Assembly (NCBI GenBank): GCA_016213425.1
Contig: JACRAI010000021.1
Span: 1-8,728 of the forward strand
DNA length: 8,728 bases
Direction: 5' to 3'
Origin: an archaeon
GTDB taxonomy: Archaea > Nanobdellota > Nanobdellia > Woesearchaeales > ARS49
Part shown: piece after piece, positions 1-4,820 of the stretch
How positions within the stretch are numbered: position 1 is the stretch's first letter
How the letters are laid out: the number at the start of each line of letters is the position of its first letter
Program-made: the position numbers and the translations under genes
Notes under the pieces: generated by a model
What the model was told of the DNA's origin: nothing
Seen by the model: the letters and a program-made list of their open reading frames with translations, nothing else
The model's database searches: none

Positions 1-141
1 GACTGCTGTAACGTTATTTGATTTGACAGCACTGGCAAAATTGCCATTATAATCAGTAAAGGCGGCGATTATAGAATTGTCTTCTGGAACGGCATAATAA
101 GAGTTAACAAAATACATGAAACCATCCTGAAAAATTCCATT
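1..141 (-). pseudogene. Out-of-frame continuation of the secreted protein (frameshift)
   Basis: On the minus strand, reading one base later than the upstream ORF gives 47 codons with no stop, from 141 down to 1. They begin NGIFQDGFMYFVNSYYAVPE and run off the window. The sequence is protein-like and joins sensibly to the upstream FKNE (…FKNE-NGIFQDG…), a beta-sandwich style of sequence. The switch falls among two five-A runs on the coding strand (plus-strand T runs at 140-144 and 147-151); removing one A restores a single frame. This is either a true one-base insertion, a sequencing or assembly homopolymer error, or less likely a programmed +1 shift. The gene is therefore longer than it appears and partial at the left edge. 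Confidence 0.75.
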
Positions 142-1189
142 TTTCATTTTTGAATGCGTAAACGCTAACTGAGTCGGGGTCTATATTTTCTCCACCAACA
201 TAAGGAAATTCAAGTTTTATTCTTGCAGAAGTATTTTTATCAACATTAATAACTAACGGAGTTCCTAGAATCTTGAGTGAAGGATTTTTTAGTTCAGGAA
301 AATAGTTTGCTGCACTAGCTTTCATAAGTATCTTTTCAGATTCTAAAACTTCTATTTTTAAGTTGCCAGTCTGAAGCACTGAATTAGTAATCACTTGTTG
401 TTCTTTTGGAGGAATTTTAACTTCAGATAATTGAACTTTTTCTTCTTTACCATACACTTTTACTAAACCTTCACCGCAAGCAAGAACTTCAACTTCATTA
501 ATGTATGAAGGCAGGCATAATTCATCTTTGCATTTTAAAACTTGAATATCTTTATAATTTTTAGGCACTGATAAAGTTAATTTAACTTTTGTATCTCTTT
601 CACAGTCTAGTTTGAATGGAGGAATTATTAATTCTGTATTTTCAGGAATCTTAATATTTCCAGTTCTTTTTAATTTTATTGTTTGAGCGCTGTCTTCTGC
701 TTCGAGGCAAGCTACAGGATTAAGTTCAACGTAAGGTTTTTCTTGAACAAAAAAAGAATATGCTTTGCTTCCTAATTCTCTTAACTTGTTAGCTATTCCA
801 GAGCCTTCTATTTTTATTCTTTTATTATTGATTGATTGAATTATGCTTGAAGGTTTATCTTCGCTATGCATTATGCTGGTGAATGTCAAGTCATCCATAC
901 TTGCAGTTAGCGTAGGAGTTTCAAAAACATATTTGCTAATGCCGGTGATCCTTCCTTCTTTTGTTTCAACACTGAATTGCCGATCATTCACTTTTACATT
1001 TATTTTTTGATCACCTAAAAATTTTTCAAGTCCTTCTGGAATGTTTTGGTTGATAATTTTATTTTGGTATGATTCAAATTGATTCATGAAATCGTTGAAT
1101 GTATTTTTTGAAGGACAGTTTCCAAAACATTGTTCAGAATAAGCAATAGGTATCAATAATAGAAACAACACTAATACCTCTTTTTTCAT
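104..1189 (-). CDS. Secreted/cell-surface protein with SCP2-like region, frame-broken at its C-terminal end
   Basis: The protein opens with a signal peptide: Met-Lys-Lys, a hydrophobic core at residues 5-16, and likely cleavage after AYS (16-18). There is no lipobox Cys directly after it. Mature residues about 55-140 read like an SCP2 sterol-carrier-type fold: hydrophilic strands, a Glu-Gly turn (78-79), a strand with TLTASMDDL (93-101), then KIEGSG (126-131) and a helix. This is pattern recognition, not an alignment. Residues 150-350 are beta-rich with paired Cys (161, 196, 220, 225, 238; also 21 and 25) that could form disulfides outside the cell. The start is supported by a TATA box centred about 27 bases upstream, implying a leaderless mRNA. 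The annotated end (…WFHVFC) is almost certainly artificial: the natural reading continues in another frame from about 144 down to position 1. The substrate is unknown. Confidence 0.8.
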   Translation of the reverse strand: MKKEVLVLFLLLIPIAYSEQCFGNCPSKNTFNDFMNQFESYQNKIINQNIPEGLEKFLGDQKINVKVNDRQFSVETKEGRITGISKYVFETPTLTASMDDLTFTSIMHSEDKPSSIIQSINNKRIKIEGSGIANKLRELGSKAYSFFVQEKPYVELNPVACLEAEDSAQTIKLKRTGNIKIPENTELIIPPFKLDCERDTKVKLTLSVPKNYKDIQVLKCKDELCLPSYINEVEVLACGEGLVKVYGKEEKVQLSEVKIPPKEQQVITNSVLQTGNLKIEVLESEKILMKASAANYFPELKNPSLKILGTPLVINVDKNTSARIKLEFPYVGGENIDPDSVSVYAFKNEKWNFSGWFHVFC

Positions 1190-1210
1190 AACAAGAATAA
1201 GGAACTGTGA

Positions 1211-1220
1211 ATTTATAAAA
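1211..1220 (-). promoter_or_regulatory. Archaeal TATA box for the secreted-protein gene
   Basis: Plus-strand ATTTATAAAA reads TTTTATAAAT on the coding strand. Its centre lies about 27 bases before the A of the ATG at 1189, the standard TATA-to-start-site distance in archaea, so transcription should begin at or next to the ATG. There is no Shine-Dalgarno site, which fits a leaderless message. The box is nearly palindromic, so weak plus-strand use cannot be excluded. Confidence 0.65.
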
Positions 1221-1226
1221 GTTACC

Positions 1227-1246
1227 TTTTAGAGGGCTGGTGCAAT
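1227..1246 (+). repeat. Left arm of terminal inverted repeat
   Basis: This arm, TTTTAGAGGGCTGGTGCAAT, matches the reverse complement of 1431-1450 at 18 of 20 positions. It is the closing stem of the folded element, or the left end of a possible MITE. I see no convincing target-site duplication next to it. Confidence 0.7.
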
Positions 1247-1430
1247 GCACGTTGCCGCCTTTGTGTGAGCGTTATAAAATAAGACTTTACGCAGACAAGA
1301 GGGTGGGGCTCCTTTTGAGTGAAACGAAAAAGACCAGACAGATCTTTTATCTGTCGCTGCCTTCGGAGAATGTCTGCCTGCAATAAAACATTAAAACGCG
1401 AATTGGCGGCAATACCGAACGAATGTGAGG

Positions 1431-1450
1431 ATTGCACCAGCGCTCTAGAA
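1431..1450 (-). repeat. Right arm of terminal inverted repeat, contains the stop codon of the neighbouring gene
   Basis: This arm is ATTGCACCAGCGCTCTAGAA on the plus strand, the partner of 1227-1246. Read on the minus strand it begins TTCTAGAG and supplies the final Phe codon and TAG stop of the 192-residue gene. The element therefore either inserted at the end of that gene or is processed from its 3' end. Confidence 0.7.
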
Positions 1451-2023
1451 TCCTATTTTGTTTTTATCTTTTTCAGCTCGTTCGACTCTCAAATCTTCTA
1501 AGACTGAATATGTTCTGTTAACTTCTTCCATTGTGCTGCCAAGCTGTAATTTTATTTTTTGAACTGTGTTAATTAAATATCTTGAATGTTTATCTATTTC
1601 ATGCATTACTTTTTGGTTTTCTTCAGATTCTTTGAATAAAATGTGCGTTTCTTCTACAAACAATCTTTGCAGTTCTTCTATTAATATTGAAACCATTGGA
1701 GATAAATTATTATCCAACTCTCTGATCATTCCAAGCTGTAAATCACATTTTGCAATATCAATCTCAGAAGCCCGCCTGTTTGTTTCTTTAATTAATTCAT
1801 CAAATATTAAATTTCTTTTTTCAGCCATTCTTTCTAAGTCTTGCGCTTGATGTGCTAAAGTAAGTAAGTTGTTAAGCAAATCGTCCACTTTTTTTAGTTC
1901 AGTCGATAATGATCTTTTAAATTCTTGAACGTTTGTTACTTCATTTCTTACAAAATTCTTTATTTCTTCAAAAGTATCTTCAACTTTACCTGAAGATTCT
2001 TCAGTGAATCCAATTTTCCCCAT
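1445..2023 (-). CDS. Helical coiled-coil protein of unknown function (192 aa)
   Basis: I do not recognise this protein. Nearly the whole length is predicted helix with heptad-like hydrophobic spacing: residues 10-75, then 78-125, then 127-185. It carries many Glu/Lys, one Cys (93), no signal peptide and no membrane segment, so it is probably a soluble cytoplasmic oligomer or a scaffold. The start has a good Shine-Dalgarno site (AGGAGA, plus positions 2032-2037) 8 bases before the ATG. A TATA-like box at 2047-2056 would place the transcript start around 2025, too late to include that site, so the true promoter may lie further upstream. It is divergent from the ubiquitin-like operon with 186 bases between starts, and could be co-regulated with it. 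Its last codon and stop lie inside an inverted repeat. The termini echo each other (GKIGF at the start, NKIGF at the end), possibly by chance. Confidence 0.75.
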   Translation of the reverse strand: MGKIGFTEESSGKVEDTFEEIKNFVRNEVTNVQEFKRSLSTELKKVDDLLNNLLTLAHQAQDLERMAEKRNLIFDELIKETNRRASEIDIAKCDLQLGMIRELDNNLSPMVSILIEELQRLFVEETHILFKESEENQKVMHEIDKHSRYLINTVQKIKLQLGSTMEEVNRTYSVLEDLRVERAEKDKNKIGF

Positions 2024-2031
2024 AATTGCGT

Positions 2032-2037
2032 TCTCCT
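2032..2037 (-). promoter_or_regulatory. Shine-Dalgarno site of the 192-residue gene
   Basis: AGGAGA on the minus strand lies 8 bases before the ATG at 2023 and supports that start. It implies a leader of at least about 15 bases, which conflicts with the nearest TATA-like box. Confidence 0.5.
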
Positions 2038-2046
2038 GTTCTTTTC

Positions 2047-2056
2047 TTTATAAATT
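2047..2056 (-). promoter_or_regulatory. TATA-like box upstream of the 192-residue gene
   Basis: The minus strand reads AATTTATAAA, centred about 28 bases before the ATG, which is leaderless spacing. Because a Shine-Dalgarno site lies between the box and the ATG, the box may not be the main promoter. A second AT-rich box (TTTATATT on the minus strand, about 2095-2103) lies further upstream. Confidence 0.4.
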
Positions 2057-2170
2057 TTGTTGTAAAAAAATCCAAAATATCTCTTTAAAGTTGTCAATAT
2101 AAACCATCAATGATTTATATTCCAAGACGATAAAAATAATTTTCTCACTGTTAAGTAGTTCTGATTTAGA

Positions 2171-2182
2171 AACCTTTATAAA
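2171..2182 (+). promoter_or_regulatory. Main promoter (BRE + TATA) of the ubiquitin-like operon
   Basis: The purine-rich GAAAC just upstream of CTTTATAAAT resembles a BRE/TATA pair (TATA core 2175-2182). A start site about 26 bases downstream, near 2205, would leave a leader of about 5 bases before the ATG at 2210, so the first gene is probably translated as an essentially leaderless message. It is the only strong promoter I see ahead of the six-gene run. Confidence 0.65.
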
Positions 2183-2209
2183 TCAAATAAAAAACTTCCA
2201 TTAATCAAA

Positions 2210-2926
2210 ATGGGAATTGATGAAGAACGTTATGGGGATGAAGCAGGAAAAAATTCTTTTGAAAAAAAGAAAGGAGAATATGATTTTTCTAACTTTTATC
2301 CAAGACCTCCAGCTCCATCTAAAGAACAAATCTTACAAGAAAACTTTATCAAAATGATGAAGCAAAAAGAACAAAACGGAGGCCTTCCTGAACCTAAAGA
2401 AGCTACATCTTTGGCTGCAAGTTCAGGAATGAATATTAAATTAAGCACTTATGAACTTCAAGGTACTTTTTACATAGGACAACATCCTGCAGACATAACA
2501 AACACAGTTCTTGATTTAGCATATAACTCTAAGTTAGTTATTGCAGCAAAATATTGCACTGATAAACTGTTAGTGAAAACTGAGGAAGAAACAAACAAAA
2601 AGGTAAGAGAATTTTTACAACAAGCAGGAAAAATTATTTATGCAGATAAAGGTGCACTGCATGTTACTAAACCTACAATTGTAATTGATGCTGCTAATTT
2701 CAAAGAAACAGATCTTGAAGATGCAATTTTCAGATTAATCGAGTTTGGAAATGGAAAAGTCTCTTCAAGTTTGTTGACTATTATATTTCAACCTACTCAA
2801 GCAAAAAGAACTGCAATTTATCAAGTAATTGATGAAAAAACAGCCTCTGTTGTTGGCGCTGGTGCAGCGCTGATGCCTCAGAGTGGTAATTTTGCTTTTG
2901 TTGAAATTAAAAAATTGAAAATATAG
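2210..2926 (+). CDS. Unknown protein leading the ubiquitin-like conjugation operon (238 aa)
   Basis: I do not recognise the family. Residues 1-75 look disordered: many charged residues, a Pro-rich stretch (FYPRPPAPSKEQ, 29-40), then an amphipathic helix (38-55). Residues about 75-238 look like a compact alpha/beta domain: strands near 76-90, 109-113, 140-143, 155-160, 188-194 and 227-236, with helices at 95-107, 124-139 and 168-179. It has a single Cys (116) and no catalytic pattern I can name. It lacks a C-terminal Gly, so it is not an obvious modifier itself. It is the promoter-proximal gene, with the Ubl gene 13 bases downstream and its stop codon touching the Ubl Shine-Dalgarno site. By position it could be an adaptor, a dedicated target or an effector of the modification system; this is inference only. 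Confidence 0.8.
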   Translation: MGIDEERYGDEAGKNSFEKKKGEYDFSNFYPRPPAPSKEQILQENFIKMMKQKEQNGGLPEPKEATSLAASSGMNIKLSTYELQGTFYIGQHPADITNTVLDLAYNSKLVIAAKYCTDKLLVKTEEETNKKVREFLQQAGKIIYADKGALHVTKPTIVIDAANFKETDLEDAIFRLIEFGNGKVSSSLLTIIFQPTQAKRTAIYQVIDEKTASVVGAGAALMPQSGNFAFVEIKKLKI

Positions 2927-2932
2927 GAGGAA
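2926..2932 (+). promoter_or_regulatory. Strong Shine-Dalgarno site of the Ubl gene
   Basis: GGAGGAA begins on the last base of the previous stop codon and sits 7 bases before the ATG at 2940. It is the strongest ribosome site in the operon, consistent with high output of the modifier protein. Confidence 0.75.
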
Positions 2933-2939
2933 TATAAAA

Positions 2940-3278
2940 ATGGAAAATAGAAAAGTAGCGGCAATAAAACCTGCAAGTGATGCAGACTTGCCAATGAGAT
3001 TAACTCTTTCAGAAGAGTTGCAAACTGGTTCAGTAGAAGAGATAGTAAAGTTTGCTGTTGAAGGAAGAAACATTCCAAGAAGAGACAGAGACATGGCTGA
3101 CAGAATAAAAACAGAAATGACTAAAGACTTCGGATACACCTTAAACGGCAAAGCTGTCCAAGGAAGCTACCAAATGAAAGAAGCAGACTTTGTAGAAACA
3201 ACAACACCAAACAAAGAGATAACTTACAAAGAAGCAACAATCATTGTAGCAGCAAAACAAACACAAGGATACAACTAA
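2940..3278 (+). CDS. Ubiquitin-like modifier precursor (112 aa), C-terminus Gln-Gly-Tyr-Asn
   Basis: The length and predicted order (strand-helix-strand-strand) fit a beta-grasp modifier. Against ubiquitin, MRLTLSEEL (19-27) could be the first strand, SVEEIVKFAVEGRNIP (31-46) the helix and its exit, and LNGKAVQGSYQMKEAD (68-83) recalls ubiquitin's AGK-L-DG-TLSDYN segment. KEATIIVAAKQTQG (97-110) recalls KESTLHLVLRLRGG. The protein ends …Q109-G110-Y111-N112, so removing two residues would expose a C-terminal Gly for E1 adenylation; the JAMM protein encoded two genes on is the obvious candidate protease. Residues 1-18 are probably a flexible tail. There is no Cys. The assignment rests on this by-eye match plus co-operonic E1, E2 and JAMM genes. 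Such modifiers act on protein (or possibly lipid) amines in the cytoplasm; the target here is unknown. Confidence 0.7.
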   Translation: MENRKVAAIKPASDADLPMRLTLSEELQTGSVEEIVKFAVEGRNIPRRDRDMADRIKTEMTKDFGYTLNGKAVQGSYQMKEADFVETTTPNKEITYKEATIIVAAKQTQGYN

Positions 3279-3283
3279 AATTG

Positions 3284-3309
3284 AATGGGGTTTCCCCATT
3301 TCTTTTTTT
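3284..3309 (+). terminator. Terminator-like hairpin with U-tract inside the operon
   Basis: AATGGGG (3284-3290) pairs perfectly with CCCCATT (3294-3300) across a TTT loop, followed by TC and seven T's (3303-3309). It lies 5 bases after the Ubl stop codon and ends 6 bases before the E2 ATG. It looks like a partial terminator or a processing site that keeps Ubl transcripts more abundant than enzyme transcripts. Archaeal termination depends mostly on U-tracts, which is also satisfied. Confidence 0.65.
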
Positions 3310-3315
3310 ATTAAT

Positions 3316-4794
3316 ATGAATCAAACATTTATATCAAGTATTGTGCATGAAGCGCCTTTTGTTATAGCTAATGGACAGTTATACCAAATTAGCGATTTAG
3401 TAGAAGGAAAAGATTTTATTAGATCTGGAAATATCAATCTAGGATTAATTCCTTCAGCAAATCTTGCTGAAATAGAACTCTTTGAGTTAAATTCTAGAAG
3501 CAAAGAAATATTTAATTACAAAAAAAGATATATTGAAGAAGAATTAGATAAAGAATTCATATCCAAATCAGATATAAAAAGCAAAGAAAATGTGACAACT
3601 GCACTAAACTTTATTCTTAATGAATTTTTACCATTAATGATAGATACTTCTTATGAAGTGGGCGACCTTTTAGGAGTTGATCTTAAAGGCAACAAAACAG
3701 GCAAACAAATTATTGATAATATAGTTAAAAATGAAACACAAATAGGACAGGGAAAAGATTTAGAACAAGACGTTGCCAAAATGAGGAAAATAATTGAGGC
3801 AAAACAAGCAAAAGGACCAACTCCTTTATTTCCTGCAGAAAAAAAAGAAGAAGAAAAAACAGTTCTAGGAAAAATAACAGATTTTTTAACCGGAAAAGAA
3901 AAAACAGAAAATCCCAATCATTCAGTTCTTGGCGAAATGATTCAAAATGTTTCTTTATATTTTTCTAAAGGACAAGTTTACAAATTACAACCTGCAAAAG
4001 AGACTGAAGGCGTAACATTTGTTATTAATGGAAAAAATTATTCTTTGCTTCACTTCTCTGATCTTGCATATTTTGAAAATCAATATTTAGAACAATTCAG
4101 AAGAGTGCTTCAAAATCAAGCTTTAACAGAATTTGATAAACAATTTCAAAAAGTGCTTGAAGGAATTGCAAATAAAAGAAATGGATTTGATGAGTTTATG
4201 AAAAAAAATCAGTTCAGTTATGGTAACTTAGGTTATGTGCGCTCAGAAGATTCATTTTATGTTTACTGGGAAGTCCCTAAATTTGCTATGCAAAACCCTG
4301 TAAAAACAAACATGTGCAATCCTTATTCTCCGGCTAAAGTTGCAGTGAGAGTTCAAGCAAGCAACGGAGCAATCTATCTTGGGGATCATGAGTATATTAT
4401 AGATAAAATGATTCATCCAACTTTAAGAAATTGGGATAAACAATTTTGTGACATTTGTCATTTAGATAGAAAACGCAGAGGAACTTCTGCTAAAGACGCA
4501 ATGGCAAATTTATCAGACGGTATTAATTCTTTCACCAATGGGTTAACACAAGAAAGTCTCAGAGCTCACGGAGATCTTAGTGAGGATGCTGCCTTTTTTG
4601 GAGTTTCTCTTAAAAAAGTTTTTGAAAAAACAGGATACTTATCTATAGAAGATGCGTTGGCTCAAGGTTATAGAATAACTAATGTTTGGGATGTTGATGC
4701 GTTTCAAAAAGAACTTGATAAATATAAAGAAAAATATCAAAATAAAAAGTTAGCAGGGGCGTTAGCTGAAGCTAAAGTGGGGGCGAAAGCATGA
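3316..4794 (+). CDS. E2 ubiquitin-conjugating-enzyme-like protein with duplicated N-terminal module (492 aa)
   Basis: Residues about 270-415 carry the E2 landmarks in order: an amphipathic helix (270-290), strands with YVRSEDSFYVYWEVPKFA (307-324), CNPYSPAKVAV (334-344) like the YPFxPPKV strand of UBC folds, then HPTLRNWDKQFC (367-378) like the E2 HPN…C motif. Helix 392-411 matches the post-active-site helix. C378 is the likely thioester Cys; C381 is one turn further and C334 sits in the P-x-P strand. Thr replaces the usual Asn of HPN. The N-terminal part contains a duplicated module (about 15-82 and 214-277: NGQLYQI/KGQVYKL, then an EG…NLAEI/EG…DLAYF segment) separated by helices and a Lys/Glu-rich linker (150-200). 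The C-terminus is helical. It is about three times longer than a bare E2. The start has no Shine-Dalgarno site, and the last 4 bases overlap the next gene. Confidence 0.78.
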   Translation: MNQTFISSIVHEAPFVIANGQLYQISDLVEGKDFIRSGNINLGLIPSANLAEIELFELNSRSKEIFNYKKRYIEEELDKEFISKSDIKSKENVTTALNFILNEFLPLMIDTSYEVGDLLGVDLKGNKTGKQIIDNIVKNETQIGQGKDLEQDVAKMRKIIEAKQAKGPTPLFPAEKKEEEKTVLGKITDFLTGKEKTENPNHSVLGEMIQNVSLYFSKGQVYKLQPAKETEGVTFVINGKNYSLLHFSDLAYFENQYLEQFRRVLQNQALTEFDKQFQKVLEGIANKRNGFDEFMKKNQFSYGNLGYVRSEDSFYVYWEVPKFAMQNPVKTNMCNPYSPAKVAVRVQASNGAIYLGDHEYIIDKMIHPTLRNWDKQFCDICHLDRKRRGTSAKDAMANLSDGINSFTNGLTQESLRAHGDLSEDAAFFGVSLKKVFEKTGYLSIEDALAQGYRITNVWDVDAFQKELDKYKEKYQNKKLAGALAEAKVGAKA

Positions 4795-4820
4795 GCGAAG
4801 AAGATGATTTTTTAGCAATG
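4791..4820 (+). repeat. N-terminal tag sequence, copy 1 (JAMM gene)
   Basis: These bases encode MSEEDDFLAM and match 7840-7869 at 27 of 30 positions, including the start codon and its overlap with the preceding stop (ATGA). See copy 2 at 7840. Confidence 0.75.

Larger units (their letters stand above)
1227..1450 (+). ncRNA. Unrecognised structured RNA or MITE-like element with 20-base terminal inverted repeats
   Basis: A 224-base block of about 47% GC (hand count) lies in roughly 30-35% GC DNA and folds end to end. The closing stem pairs 1227-1246 with 1431-1450 (20 positions: one G/G mismatch, one G-U wobble). A second stem pairs 1251-1259 with 1405-1413 (GTTGCCGCC/GGCGGCAAT, one wobble). 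Further stems are 1269-1273 with 1395-1399, 1291-1297 with 1371-1377, and hairpin 1337-1343/1349-1355. Both wobbles pair only if the plus strand is the RNA; on the minus strand they are A/C mismatches, so strand + is tentative. Short ORFs inside look like shadows. I could not match it to RNase P RNA, SRP RNA, a group I intron or a known riboswitch. An alternative is a non-autonomous transposon whose ends are the inverted repeats. Confidence 0.5.

Noticed and set aside
1120..1135. Lipobox at Cys21 of the secreted protein
   Set aside because: The residues before Cys are YSEQ, not the small/aliphatic lipobox pattern; ordinary signal-peptide cleavage is more likely.
1212..1220. Use of the TATA box as a plus-strand promoter for the folded element
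   Set aside because: It would start transcription near 1242, inside the left stem arm, and would delete most of the closing helix; the minus-strand gene fits better.
1316..1325. GAGTGAAACG resembling a conserved RNase P RNA motif
   Set aside because: The essential P4 strands (GAGGAAAGTCC and ACAGAAnCC) are not present on either strand.
1300..1360. Minus-strand CCGAAGGCAGCGAC resembling the SRP RNA helix 8 loop (CCGGAAGGNAGCAGC)
   Set aside because: The tetraloop is one base short, the matching 5' strand is absent, no archaeal SRP 5' domain is seen, and wobble pairs favour the opposite strand.
1222..1501. Short ORFs on both strands (1222-1437 minus, 1319-1501 plus)
   Set aside because: They lie across the paired stems of the folded element, have Arg-rich, low-complexity translations, and lack ribosome sites; overlap with stems explains the open frames better.
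2210..2926. The 238-residue protein as a second ubiquitin-like modifier
   Set aside because: The C-terminus (…VEIKKLKI) has no Gly, and the domain is longer than a beta-grasp modifier.
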